Positions 33,831 through 42,395 of a stretch of DNA of 64,000 nt are shown here, piece after piece. The stretch's first letter is position 1. Each line of letters begins with the position of its first letter. Both the position numbers and the translations under genes were made by a program. The notes under the pieces were generated by a model. The model made no database searches. It saw only the letters and a program-made list of their open reading frames with translations, and was not told where the DNA came from. This DNA comes from Algoriphagus chordae (GTDB taxonomy: Bacteria > Bacteroidota > Bacteroidia > Cytophagales > Cyclobacteriaceae), in assembly GCF_003254055.1 (NCBI RefSeq), contig NZ_QKZT01000001.1, forward strand, positions 124,001 to 188,000, in the 5' to 3' direction.

Positions 33831-35696
33831 TTATCTTCCAAGGTATACAGTGATTATAGATAAGTCTGCAGGTGTAACTCCAGATATTCTTGAAGCTTGG
33901 CCCATAGTCTCAGGTCTTATTTTCGTCAGCTTTTGTTTTCCTTCTGAAGAAAGTGCTGGAATGGCTAAGTAGTCAAATTTCACAGGAATCTTAAAGTTTT
34001 CCATACCACTTAACTTATCTACCATTTGCTGCTCCTTTTCTATATAACTATCGTATTTGATTTGTATTTCCGCTTGTTCTAGAACTTCAGCTGGATATTT
34101 GGATAAATACTCGTTTATTTCAGGATTGAAGGTTTTTAGAAGCTGAAGACCAATTTGAGGTCTTTTTAGGAGTTTCTCAGCTGTAATTTTTTCCTTGATA
34201 GCTGCTGTACCAGAATTTTCCAGTCCTTTATTTATACTTTCAGGAGAAAATTTCTTTTGCTTTAGATCATTGATAAGTTTAGCCGTTTCTTCCTTTTTAG
34301 TATTCATTTTGGCTAAGCGTTCGTCTGTAGCCAAACCTATATCAAATCCTTGCTGAGTCAGTCTTAAATCTGCATTATCTTGACGGAGTAATAGTCTGAA
34401 TTCAGCTCTGGAGGTAAACATTCTATAGGGCTCCTCTGTGCCTTTATTGATCAAATCGTCAATTAAAACACCTATGTATGCGTCTGATCTTTTGAGTAAG
34501 AATGGATCTTTTTCTTGTGCTTTTAGACTTGCGTTGATTCCTGCTATTAAACCTTGACATGCTGCCTCTTCATATCCTGTTGTCCCATTGATTTGCCCGG
34601 CGAAATATAGGTTTTCTATCAATTGCGTCTCTAATGTGAGTTTCAATTGAGTTGGTGGGAAATAATCGTATTCTATAGCGTATCCAGGACGAAACATCTT
34701 CGCGTTTTCAAAACCTGTTATTTTCCGGATAGCTTTATACTGTACATCTTCTGGAAGTGATGTAGAAAAGCCATTGATATACATTTCTACTGTATTCCAT
34801 CCTTCTGGTTCTACGAATATTTGATGTCTATCTCTTTCCGCAAAACGATTGATTTTATCTTCTATCGATGGACAATATCTTGGACCTAGGCCTTGTATTC
34901 TTCCATTGAACATAGGAGATCTATCGAATCCTTCTTCAAGTGTGGAGTGTACATCCTTATTAGTATAAGTAATCCAACATGTTCTTTGTTCTTTTAGGGG
35001 AGTCGTTTGGTCAGAATAGCTAAATTTTTCAGGGTTTTCATCTCCGTGTTGGACTTCCATTTTGGAATAGTCCAAACTTCTTCCATCCACTCTCGGTGGC
35101 GTCCCAGTCTTCATTCTACCGGACTCGAAGCCTAATTCAACCAGTTGTTCAGTAATTCCTCTTGCAGCAGCCTCTCCTGTTCTTCCTCCTCCAAATTGCT
35201 TTTCTCCAATATGGATTAAACCATTTAGGAAGGTTCCATTGGTTAATACCACTGATTTGGCTTGTATTTCTAATCCAATGCTTGTTCTTACTCCTTTAAT
35301 ATCTCCATTTTTCACTACTAAGCCAGTGATCATTTCCTGCCAAAAATCTACGTTTGGAGTTTGTTCGAGTGCTAATCTCCATTCCTCAGCGAATTTCATT
35401 CTATCATTTTGTGATCGTGGAGACCACATTGCAGGACCTTTTGACCTGTTTAGCATCCTAAACTGGATCATAGATTTGTCAGCAATTATTCCTGACAATC
35501 CTCCTAAAGCATCTATTTCTCTCACAATTTGCCCTTTTGCCACACCACCCATTGCTGGATTACAAGACATCTGAGCAATTGTATTCATATTCATAGTGCA
35601 TAGCAATACTTTGGAGCCCATACTGGCTGCTGCATGCGCAGCTTCACAACCTGCGTGCCCTGCTCCTACTACTATAACATCATATATTGGAAACAT
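33831..35696 (-). CDS. mnmG: tRNA uridine-5-carboxymethylaminomethyl(34) synthesis enzyme MnmG (GidA)
   Basis: With MnmE it installs the cmnm5 modification at wobble uridine 34 of some tRNAs. The FAD-binding fold is VIVVGAGHAGCEAAHAAASM at residues 7-26, followed by MSCNPAMGGVAKGQIVREID with the conserved Cys, and GTFLNGLIHIGEKQFGGGR near 154. RPGYAIEYDYFPP is near 347. The length of 621 is standard. It is a classic replication-origin neighbour, and the cluster of DnaA boxes 2.6 kb away fits. The region upstream of it holds two parS-like sites. Confidence 0.97.
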   Translation of the reverse strand: MFPIYDVIVVGAGHAGCEAAHAAASMGSKVLLCTMNMNTIAQMSCNPAMGGVAKGQIVREIDALGGLSGIIADKSMIQFRMLNRSKGPAMWSPRSQNDRMKFAEEWRLALEQTPNVDFWQEMITGLVVKNGDIKGVRTSIGLEIQAKSVVLTNGTFLNGLIHIGEKQFGGGRTGEAAARGITEQLVELGFESGRMKTGTPPRVDGRSLDYSKMEVQHGDENPEKFSYSDQTTPLKEQRTCWITYTNKDVHSTLEEGFDRSPMFNGRIQGLGPRYCPSIEDKINRFAERDRHQIFVEPEGWNTVEMYINGFSTSLPEDVQYKAIRKITGFENAKMFRPGYAIEYDYFPPTQLKLTLETQLIENLYFAGQINGTTGYEEAACQGLIAGINASLKAQEKDPFLLKRSDAYIGVLIDDLINKGTEEPYRMFTSRAEFRLLLRQDNADLRLTQQGFDIGLATDERLAKMNTKKEETAKLINDLKQKKFSPESINKGLENSGTAAIKEKITAEKLLKRPQIGLQLLKTFNPEINEYLSKYPAEVLEQAEIQIKYDSYIEKEQQMVDKLSGMENFKIPVKFDYLAIPALSSEGKQKLTKIRPETMGQASRISGVTPADLSIITVYLGR

Positions 35697-35715
35697 TGTA
35701 TTCTTTTTTGTTTAC

Positions 35716-35731
35716 TGTTTCACGTGGAACA
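35716..35731. other. parS-like ParB-binding site 1
   Basis: TGTTTCACGTGGAACA matches the widely conserved parS palindrome TGTTTCACGTGAAACA at 15 of 16 positions. It lies in the 80-bp gap upstream of mnmG, 4.5 kb from the origin-like region. Confidence 0.88.
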
Positions 35732-35759
35732 TCTAGAGATTATTCTGCTACTCGAGAAC

Positions 35760-35775
35760 TGTTTCACGTGGAACG
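35760..35775. other. parS-like ParB-binding site 2
   Basis: TGTTTCACGTGGAACG matches the parS palindrome at 14 of 16 positions. It starts exactly 44 bp after the first site and ends 2 bp before the ybeY stop. Confidence 0.85.
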
Positions 35776-35776
35776 T

Positions 35777-36202
35777 TTAAATCTTTTCGAATAAATTGAT
35801 AGCAAATTCTTCTTTTGACCTCATTAGATTTGCTTCGGCTTTGGATTTATCCTTAAATCCTAGCAAGTGAAATAGACCGTGGCTTATAACTCTGCTTAGT
35901 TCTTTTTCTAGTGCTACTTTTTCTATTTCTGCGTTTTCTTTTACCCGATCTATACTAATGAATATATCCCCTTCTATTATCCCATCTTCTACAGAATTAT
36001 CAAACGTGATAATATCTGTATAGTCATCGTGATCCAAATATTCTACATTAATGCTGTGTAGGTATTCGTCAGAACAGAAAATGTAATTGAGTTCGGAAAT
36101 GGAGTGTTTTTCACTTTCTGCGATTTGTTTAAGCCAAGCTTTTCTTTTTCTCTTTTCTTTTAAGGAAAAGGAAACTTCTTCTGTAAAGAAATTAGTAGCC
36201 AT
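35777..36202 (-). CDS. ybeY: rRNA maturation RNase YbeY
   Basis: A 141-residue metal-dependent endoribonuclease needed for 16S rRNA 3' end maturation and ribosome quality control. The motif HGLFHLLGFKDKS at residues 108-120 matches HGxxHLxGxxH, but the usual third His ligand (residue 118 here) is Lys, with Asp just before it. The same change is familiar in Bacteroidota versions, so this is probably lineage-typical rather than inactivating. Its start lies 3 bp after the end of the anti-sigma-type ATPase gene. Confidence 0.9.
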   Translation of the reverse strand: MATNFFTEEVSFSLKEKRKRKAWLKQIAESEKHSISELNYIFCSDEYLHSINVEYLDHDDYTDIITFDNSVEDGIIEGDIFISIDRVKENAEIEKVALEKELSRVISHGLFHLLGFKDKSKAEANLMRSKEEFAINLFEKI

Positions 36203-36205
36203 GGC

Positions 36206-36610
36206 TTAATTCATGTAAAAGGATAACACCGTCTTGGTTCCGTTCTCTTCAAACTTTACATCATCAGAAAGATGTTTGATAAGGAAAATACCTCTTCCTC
36301 CGGTTTTTTCAATGTTTTCCGGTGCCGTAGGGTCTTTCAATTCATTGTAATCAAAACCAGCTCCTTCATCTTGAATAGTGAATAGCAGCAATTCTTCTTC
36401 AAGTGCTAATTCTAAATGAACAAGTTTATTTTTGTCACCTTGATTTCCATGAATAATTGCATTACTAATACATTCAGTTACAGAAATCATAATGTTACCA
36501 TAGATATCATCATTGATCTCAAAGTTTTCACGAGCATTGTCGATGAAACTTTCAATTATTTTTATGTTCTCGATAAGAGAAGGAATAGAAATTTTTATGG
36601 TTTTCATCAT
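36206..36610 (-). CDS. RsbW-type (anti-sigma/serine kinase) HATPase protein
   Basis: A single GHKL ATPase domain of about 134 residues. The N box is VTECISNAIIHGN near residue 48, the G1 box DEGAGFDY near 86, and the G2 box GGRGIFLIKHLSDDV near 107. Such stand-alone domains are usually anti-sigma factor kinases that phosphorylate STAS anti-anti-sigma proteins; no such partner is in the window. The frame opens at a TTG (36622), but ATG codons at 36610 and 36607 are better starts. Its gene is followed closely by ybeY. Confidence 0.85.
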   Translation of the reverse strand: MMKTIKISIPSLIENIKIIESFIDNARENFEINDDIYGNIMISVTECISNAIIHGNQGDKNKLVHLELALEEELLLFTIQDEGAGFDYNELKDPTAPENIEKTGGRGIFLIKHLSDDVKFEENGTKTVLSFYMN

Positions 36611-36641
36611 AATAGTATTCAATGAGTAGTATCTACTAATT

Positions 36642-37403
36642 TTATTCGACTTCGATTAGAATTGGACAGTGATCAGAATGTTTTGCATCTGCTAAGATTA
36701 TTGAGCTTTTGAGACGATCTTCCATTGGATTAGTTACCATATGATAATCTATTCTCCATCCCAGATTTTTTGGTCTTGAATTAGCTCTATAGCTCCACCA
36801 GGTATAATTATGTGGTTGGTCGTTGAACTTTCTGAAACTATCCACAAATCCTGTTTCTGTGAATTTATCCATCCATGCTCTTTCTTCCGGTAAGAATCCT
36901 GAAGTATTCTTATTAGATTTTGGATTATGAATATCTATTGCCTTGTGACAAATGTTGTAATCTCCACTTAGAATGAAATTAGGGTTATCCTTTTTCAAAT
37001 CTTGAGTGTAACCGTATATATCGTCTAGGAATTCGTATTTGAAGGTTTGTCTAATGTCTCCAGTTGTGCCAGAAGGAAAATAGGCAGTTAGATAAGAAAA
37101 ATCTTCAAAATCAAGTTGAAGTAATCTTCCTTCATCATCATATTTTGAGTATTCCATACCATACCTAACTGATTTTGGTTTTATTTTAGTTAGAATAGCT
37201 ACCCCACTATATCCTTTTTTTACTGCTGGATACCAATATATTTCGTAACCTAAATCTTCAAAAATAGTAGCATCTATTTGATCAATATTCGCCTTAACTT
37301 CTTGTAAACCAATGACATCTGGGTTAACTAATTTAAGCCATTCTATAAAACCTTTATTCATTGCGGCACGAATGCCATTCACGTTGTACGATACTATTTT
37401 CAC
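36642..37403 (-). CDS. xth: Exodeoxyribonuclease III
   Basis: A 253-residue AP endonuclease/3'-5' exonuclease of base-excision repair. Motifs are NVNGIRAAMNKGFIEWL at residues 7-23, NPDVIGLQEVKA with the metal-binding Glu, SGDYNICHKAIDIHNPKSN near residue 146, GWRIDYHMVTN near 218, and HSDHCPI at the end with the catalytic His. The start is GTG at 37401-37403, directly before the MKIVSYNVNG-type N-terminus of the family. It lies 3 bp after the next upstream gene. Confidence 0.95.
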   Translation of the reverse strand: MKIVSYNVNGIRAAMNKGFIEWLKLVNPDVIGLQEVKANIDQIDATIFEDLGYEIYWYPAVKKGYSGVAILTKIKPKSVRYGMEYSKYDDEGRLLQLDFEDFSYLTAYFPSGTTGDIRQTFKYEFLDDIYGYTQDLKKDNPNFILSGDYNICHKAIDIHNPKSNKNTSGFLPEERAWMDKFTETGFVDSFRKFNDQPHNYTWWSYRANSRPKNLGWRIDYHMVTNPMEDRLKSSIILADAKHSDHCPILIEVE

Positions 37404-37406
37404 AAT

Positions 37407-37769
37407 TTATTCGATTACTATTTCGTATTCCTTTTCAAAATATTCTAACACCTGTATTTTTAGTAATTTCTCCTGGTCTAATAGATCAAAATGTGGTAGC
37501 TCTTTGGTTAGTTTCCAATGTGGCCATCCGTCTTGATCAACATGATCAAGCTCATAAAATCCATCATAGCTCAAAACTTTACAGACTGCTATATGCATCA
37601 AGTCTTGCTTCTGCTCCTTACTAAATATCTTATTGCCTTGTCCAAGTTCTTGAACACCAATAAGAAAGAGTACGCCATTTAAGTCCGCAGGTTTTTTTCC
37701 TATGGTTTCTTTGAGGCCTTCTAATAATTTTGCCCAACGTTTTTCTAATTCCAGATCGCGCTTAAACAT
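37407..37769 (-). CDS. Conserved hypothetical protein
   Basis: A 120-residue acidic soluble protein with no signal peptide or membrane segment. Notable stretches are KKPADLNGVLFLIGVQELGQ near residue 25, FSKEQKQDLMHIAVCKVLS near 49, and DQDGWPHWKLTKELPHFDLL near 78. I do not recognise a domain. It lies 3 bp upstream of xth and 6 bp downstream of the AhpD-like gene, so it belongs to that operon. Confidence 0.7.
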   Translation of the reverse strand: MFKRDLELEKRWAKLLEGLKETIGKKPADLNGVLFLIGVQELGQGNKIFSKEQKQDLMHIAVCKVLSYDGFYELDHVDQDGWPHWKLTKELPHFDLLDQEKLLKIQVLEYFEKEYEIVIE

Positions 37770-37775
37770 TATAAA

Positions 37776-38117
37776 TTATTGATTATCAAGAAGTTCCCAG
37801 TATTCAGCCGCCCTTCTTAGGTGAGGTATTACTATAGTCCCTCCTATTAAGGTCGCAATGGAGAATACTTCAAATATTTGTGCTTTAGTCAATCCGACCT
37901 CATGGCATTTTCCTAAATGATACTTTACACAATCGTCACATCGTAACACCATAGAACAAGCTAGCCCAATCATTTCTTTGGACTTGGTATCTATTGATCC
38001 TTCTGCAAATGCGTTGGTATCTAGATTAAATATACGTTTGAGCACTTTATTGTCTTGAGCCAAGATCTTATCGTTCATTTGGCCTCTGTACTCGTTGAAT
38101 TCCTCTATGAGATTCAT
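37776..38117 (-). CDS. Carboxymuconolactone decarboxylase (AhpD-like) protein
   Basis: A 113-residue all-helical protein with the redox motif CDDCVKYHLGKCHEVG: Cys60 and Cys63 form the CxxC pair and His67 follows, as in AhpD alkylhydroperoxidases. It probably reduces peroxides or disulfides in the cytosol. It is the first gene of a minus-strand operon with the hypothetical protein and xth, a plausible oxidative-damage unit (inference). Confidence 0.87.
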   Translation of the reverse strand: MNLIEEFNEYRGQMNDKILAQDNKVLKRIFNLDTNAFAEGSIDTKSKEMIGLACSMVLRCDDCVKYHLGKCHEVGLTKAQIFEVFSIATLIGGTIVIPHLRRAAEYWELLDNQ

Positions 38118-38198
38118 TAACTTAACTGTTTAGGAAAGAATTAAGTAGCAAATATACCACTATTTGCCCTTGGCAGATAGGAACAAGCCTTTTTCCCA

Positions 38199-38891
38199 AT
38201 GCGTTTATTTTTTGTAAAAGATTTTTTGGATTTGGTGTTTCCACGCAATTGTTTGCTCTGTGGGACTTCTCTCTATGACTATGAGAATAATCTCTGTACA
38301 ATTTGCAAAGGATCACTTCCTGTAACTAGTTATCATTTGAGGCCAATGGATAATGATTTAGGTGATAAAGTAAAGGGTCTCAGTACTGTGGGAATGGTGA
38401 TGTCTTATTTGAAATTCACTAAAGGCGGAAAAAGTCAAAAGCTTCTTCATCAGTTGAAGTATAGAAATAAGCCTCAGTTGGCTCATGAATTAGGATCCTT
38501 ATACGGTAAAATCTTAAATGATCATGGCTTTGGGACTCAATGGGATATCATTGTTCCTGTGCCATTGCATCCTCTGAAACAGAGCCGCAGAGGATATAAT
38601 CAAAGTGAACAATTTGGGCTTGGGCTGAGTGTAAGTCTTTCAGTGAAGCTGGAAAATAGCCTAGTTCGTGGAAAATTTACAGAGACACAAACTCAAAAAT
38701 CTCGACTAGAGCGAATGTATAATGTAGATGATGTATTTGAGCTTGCCCCTCGAAATTCTATCACTAATAAATCTATTCTCCTCGTAGATGATGTAATGAC
38801 TACTGGCGCTACTTTATGTGCCTGTGCGAATGTACTATTGGCTAATGGAGCAAATAATGTAGATTTGGTTACCATCGCAGCAGGAGGATAG
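38199..38891 (+). CDS. ComF-family phosphoribosyltransferase-like protein
   Basis: A 230-residue ComF/GntX protein. The N-terminal double CxxC zinc site is CLLC (residues 18-21) and CTIC (33-36), followed by a PRTase core with IVPVPLHPLKQSRRGYNQSE near residue 126 and the PRPP-loop SILLVDDVMTTGATL near 193. Family members are tied to DNA uptake during natural transformation, though they are also conserved in non-competent bacteria. It is followed by the DinB-family gene after 5 bp. Confidence 0.9.
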   Translation: MRLFFVKDFLDLVFPRNCLLCGTSLYDYENNLCTICKGSLPVTSYHLRPMDNDLGDKVKGLSTVGMVMSYLKFTKGGKSQKLLHQLKYRNKPQLAHELGSLYGKILNDHGFGTQWDIIVPVPLHPLKQSRRGYNQSEQFGLGLSVSLSVKLENSLVRGKFTETQTQKSRLERMYNVDDVFELAPRNSITNKSILLVDDVMTTGATLCACANVLLANGANNVDLVTIAAGG

Positions 38892-38896
38892 AAAAT

Positions 38897-39430
38897 ATGA
38901 TCGATATAGAATTACTAAAATACCCAATTGGAAAGTTTTTGAAGCCGGAGACTATTTCTGAACAAAACTTCAAAGAGGCTACTGCTTATTTACGAGTATT
39001 TCCACAATATTTGGAGGACAGTATTAGTGAATTTACAGAAGAGCAGTTTAATACTCCTTATCGTCCTGGAGGATGGACTGTGAAAGAACTAGTCCATCAT
39101 TTAGCAGATAGTCATATGAATGCTCTGATACGCTTCAAACTGGCCCTCACGGAGGATAACCCCACCATCAAGCCTTATGACGAAGCTTCTTGGGCAAAAA
39201 TGCCTGATTATATCTTACCGATTGAGACATCCCTAGCTTTGATAGCGGGAATTCATTTGAAATGGGCTGTGATACTTGAAAATATGAGTCCTACAAATTT
39301 TCAGAAGTGCTATTTCCATCCAGAATCTCAGACCTCTGTTCCTTTATCTGAGGTGACACTCATGTATCAGTGGCATTCACAACATCATTTGGCACATATT
39401 CAGCATTTGATGATTCGGGAAAAGTGGTGA
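38897..39430 (+). CDS. DinB/YfiT-like putative metal-dependent hydrolase
   Basis: A 177-residue DinB-fold four-helix protein. Its metal-binding histidines fit the YfiT (bacillithiol-transferase) group: ELVHHLADSHMNALIRF gives the first ligand near residue 67, and MYQWHSQHHLAHIQHL gives two near 161-165. The opening LKYPIGKFLKPETISEQNFK and YRPGGWTVKELVHHL are typical of YfiT. The substrate is unknown; thiol transfer is possible. It overlaps no gene but closely follows comF. Confidence 0.85.
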   Translation: MIDIELLKYPIGKFLKPETISEQNFKEATAYLRVFPQYLEDSISEFTEEQFNTPYRPGGWTVKELVHHLADSHMNALIRFKLALTEDNPTIKPYDEASWAKMPDYILPIETSLALIAGIHLKWAVILENMSPTNFQKCYFHPESQTSVPLSEVTLMYQWHSQHHLAHIQHLMIREKW

Positions 39431-39489
39431 GTATTATCCTTCTTATGGAAAACCTAAGGAAATATTGATTTTAGCCAGTATTTTCATGC

Positions 39490-40248
39490 ATGAATATTTC
39501 CCTCAAAAATCAACGAATTCTTGTTACTGGAGCCTCTCGGGGCATTGGTAGAGCTATCGCAAAGCAACTCTCAGATTCCGGTGCTGAAGTGATTATTCAT
39601 TTTAATAAGAATGCTGCCGAGGCAGAAAAACTCAAAAGTGAATTGATGAATCCAGCATTTGTTGAATCCTGTGATCTTTCAGATGTTAAGCAAGTGGTTG
39701 GATTTATTCCAAAATTGGTAGAAAAATATGGCCCGATCTCAGGCTTGGTAAATAATGCCGGAATCGCTAAATCTGCTTCTGATGATTTGCCAACAGAGGA
39801 ATGGTTGAAAATCTGGCAAGAAACTGTACAAGTAAATACCACTTCACTTGCTATTCTTTGTAAGGAATTTGTGGAGCATGCTAAAAGCAATCAAAACGGG
39901 AGAATTGTTAACATCTCTTCTCGTGCTGCTTTCCGTGGAGATACAAGTGATTACATCGCCTATGCAGCCTCCAAAGGCGCTATTGTAAGCCTTACACGGT
40001 CGATTGCGAGACAGTACGGTAAACAAGGGATAAAGTCATTCTTGATCGCTCCTGGTTTTACTCGCACTGATATGGCAGATGAAATTCTGTCTGAATACGG
40101 TGAGGACTTTGCCCTAAATGATATCGCATTGAATGAACTGACAAAGCCTGAAGATATCGCTCCTATGGTGACGCTACTTTGCTCTGGACTAGCTGATCAT
40201 GCGACAGGTGCTAGCATCGATATCAATGCAGGTTCGTATGTACATTGA
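39490..40248 (+). CDS. SDR-family oxidoreductase
   Basis: A 252-residue short-chain dehydrogenase, FabG-like. The cofactor loop is GASRGIGRAIAKQ near residue 14, NNAGIA near 92, the catalytic Ser is in VNISSRAAFRGD, and the Tyr-x3-Lys pair is in YAASKGAIVSL near 156. The alcohol or ketone substrate is not evident from its neighbours. Confidence 0.9.
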   Translation: MNISLKNQRILVTGASRGIGRAIAKQLSDSGAEVIIHFNKNAAEAEKLKSELMNPAFVESCDLSDVKQVVGFIPKLVEKYGPISGLVNNAGIAKSASDDLPTEEWLKIWQETVQVNTTSLAILCKEFVEHAKSNQNGRIVNISSRAAFRGDTSDYIAYAASKGAIVSLTRSIARQYGKQGIKSFLIAPGFTRTDMADEILSEYGEDFALNDIALNELTKPEDIAPMVTLLCSGLADHATGASIDINAGSYVH

Positions 40249-40278
40249 GCCCAACTTGGATCTTTAAGCAAAATCCTC

Positions 40279-40872
40279 ATGCCACAAAGGCAAAAGTCAG
40301 ACGAAATCTTTACACCAGAACTCATCAAAATCATAAAGATTTTTGGTTTGATATCGGTAGGGCTGGTGATAGTGCTTTCATTTTTCAACACTAAGCGAGC
40401 TAATAATTCTGGTGAGGATCTCACTTTCCGGATGACTTCCTCCTCTCGTCTTTATTTTTTGAATGTAAAAGCTATCAAGTATGATATAGAGAGACGCTCA
40501 GATGCTGGGATGACTTTGTTTCGTCATGGGAAAAGAGAAGTTTCTGAAACCAATCCAAGTATAGACCTGGTTATAATCCTCAATACTGTAAAAGACGAAG
40601 CCTATTTGTATATAGAACCTGTCAACTTGGATTGGCCGCTAGAAATCTCTGCATCAAAGGATGGTAAGAAAGAAATATTTTCGTTTCAAAATGGCAATAA
40701 TTCAGAATTGCTTTCTTATGCGAGACAGCTAGAGCCTTGGGTAAATAAGGATGCTAGTTTTGAGATTAGGAAAGACTCAATCTGGATACCTATTTGGACA
40801 GAGCCTAAAGAAAAAGCAGCCCTACAAACTATATTTGAAGACTATTTTAGATTGATAAATGAACGAGAATAA
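40279..40872 (+). CDS. Hypothetical membrane-anchored protein
   Basis: A 197-residue protein with one hydrophobic segment near residues 14-34 (IIKIFGLISVGLVIVLSFF) and a hydrophilic beta-rich remainder, so probably an inner-membrane anchored protein. The body (DLTFRMTSSSRLYFLNVKAI near residue 48) matches no domain I recognise. It sits between the SDR gene and the thioesterase gene, overlapping the latter by 14 bp. Confidence 0.68.
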   Translation: MPQRQKSDEIFTPELIKIIKIFGLISVGLVIVLSFFNTKRANNSGEDLTFRMTSSSRLYFLNVKAIKYDIERRSDAGMTLFRHGKREVSETNPSIDLVIILNTVKDEAYLYIEPVNLDWPLEISASKDGKKEIFSFQNGNNSELLSYARQLEPWVNKDASFEIRKDSIWIPIWTEPKEKAALQTIFEDYFRLINERE

Positions 40873-41332
40873 TACCATGGAAAAACCGAACCAACCTTTA
40901 GATCAATTCAAGACGTTAATTGGGCAAAAACTAAATAAAATGCCCTCTATGGCTGGAAACTGGCTTGGAGGTACACTCCTGGAAATCGAGAAAGGGTCTA
41001 TTAAAGTATCCTATACTGTAACTCCGGCAATGTCTAATCCTGCACGTATTCTGCACGGTGGTGTAGCCTCATTGATGATGGATGACGTGATCGGCATGGC
41101 AAACTTTGTGGCGGGCTCTGAATATCTGATGACCAGTATCAATTTGAATGTGGATTTTTTGTCTGCCGCACAGGTTGGAGAGAAATTAGAAGTATCTGCA
41201 AAATTAGTTCGCTCAGGTTCAAACCTAAATCATTGGGAATCCGTCATTATTAAAGATTCAGGTAAACTAGTAGCAAAAGCTAGCTCCAATATGATTAAAA
41301 CACATATTAAGCTGAGTGAACTTGGGTTTTAA
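40859..41332 (+). CDS. PaaI-family (hotdog) thioesterase
   Basis: A 157-residue hotdog-fold acyl-CoA thioesterase. NPARILHGGVASLMMDDVIGMA near residue 60 holds the conserved HGG and Asp of the PaaI group, and YLMTSINLNVDFLSAA follows. The ATG at 40859 overlaps the upstream gene by 14 bp; an ATG at 40877 begins just after that gene's stop and is an equally good start. Confidence 0.85.
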   Translation: MNENNTMEKPNQPLDQFKTLIGQKLNKMPSMAGNWLGGTLLEIEKGSIKVSYTVTPAMSNPARILHGGVASLMMDDVIGMANFVAGSEYLMTSINLNVDFLSAAQVGEKLEVSAKLVRSGSNLNHWESVIIKDSGKLVAKASSNMIKTHIKLSELGF

Positions 41333-41359
41333 TATTTTTCACAATCTAATTTCACACAA

Positions 41360-41773
41360 ATGAAAAAAACTCTACTGATTGCCTGTTTTGGCCTATTTTC
41401 CCTAACTGCCTTTTCACAAACTACCATCACCTTTCATCAGAGCAACCTCCCTTTTATAGGTGTAAATTACCAATTTGGTGAGCGTTTTATTCCAGAATTT
41501 AGAGTTGGAACGGATAATTATTTTGAAGATTTGTCAGTAGAGCTTGTAGCCAATTATATTTTCAAGAAAACTGATCGTTTTGAATTCTATGGTGGAGCAG
41601 GTCCAAGAATTGGGAATTTTGCAGGTATTGCAATACCAGTAGGCTTGAATATTTATCCTTTTGAGCAAAAAGATTTTGGTTTTCAAATTGAGGGAGCACC
41701 GATAATTGGGTTTGATGATGATTCGATTTTCCGCGGTTCTTTTGGTCTTCGCTACAGATTTAATAAAAACTAA
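41360..41773 (+). CDS. Small outer-membrane beta-barrel protein
   Basis: A 137-residue predicted outer-membrane protein: signal peptide ending at TAFS-Q near residue 19, then alternating beta-strand repeats (FIGVNYQFGERFIPEFRVG, ELVANYIFKKTDRFEFYGGA) and a terminal FRGSFGLRYRFNKN strand. Function unknown. It is convergent with the RNA methyltransferase gene, overlapping by 4 bp. Confidence 0.72.
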   Translation: MKKTLLIACFGLFSLTAFSQTTITFHQSNLPFIGVNYQFGERFIPEFRVGTDNYFEDLSVELVANYIFKKTDRFEFYGGAGPRIGNFAGIAIPVGLNIYPFEQKDFGFQIEGAPIIGFDDDSIFRGSFGLRYRFNKN

Positions 41774-42303
41774 AACTGCTCCAATTTAACCATCAGGTCC
41801 CAAACTGCTATTCCTAGCGAAACAGAAATATTCAAGGAGTGTTTGGTGCCCAATTGCGGGATTTCCAAGACTGCATCACAGGCATTGAGCACTTCTTCTT
41901 CTACCCCAAAAACCTCATTTCCGAATACCAGAGCATATTTTTTACCTTTTTCAGGAGTAAAATCATTCAGCATCACAGAGCGATCTACTTGCTCCAACCC
42001 ACAGATTTGATAGCCCTCAGCTTTCAGTTTCTCCATTGCCAGCATAGTATTCAGACAATATTCCCAGGCTACAGATTCGGTAGCACCCAAAGCTGTTTTC
42101 TGAATATCTCGGTGAGGAGGTGTACCAGTAATTCCGCAGAGGTAAATTTTTTCCACTCCAAAAGCATCTCCTGTTCGAAATGCAGAACCCACATTATTTA
42201 GGCTTCGAACATTGTCCAGAACGAGTACGATCGGCGATTTATCCATTTCTTTAAACTCCTCTACAGAGACTCTTTCGAGTTCTTCCATGCTTAATTTTTT
42301 CAT
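41770..42303 (-). CDS. SpoU/TrmH-family RNA 2'-O-methyltransferase
   Basis: A 177-residue SPOUT-fold methyltransferase, without an added substrate-binding domain. Motif 1 is NNVGSAFRTGDAFGVEKIYL near residue 36, motif 2 is LVFGNEVFGVEEEVLNACD near 128, and motif 3 is IPQLGTKHSLNISVSLGIAVWDL near 149. It methylates the 2'-OH of a nucleotide in tRNA or rRNA; the target is not evident. Convergent with the beta-barrel gene and divergent from mutS. Confidence 0.92.
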   Translation of the reverse strand: MKKLSMEELERVSVEEFKEMDKSPIVLVLDNVRSLNNVGSAFRTGDAFGVEKIYLCGITGTPPHRDIQKTALGATESVAWEYCLNTMLAMEKLKAEGYQICGLEQVDRSVMLNDFTPEKGKKYALVFGNEVFGVEEEVLNACDAVLEIPQLGTKHSLNISVSLGIAVWDLMVKLEQF

Positions 42304-42395
42304 CCTTTTTTGTTCTGCTTTATGAATGGCTTATTTTCGGGCATATTCCCTTCGAATATCCCTCCCAAAATTAGTATAAAAGTAAGCATACCCCC

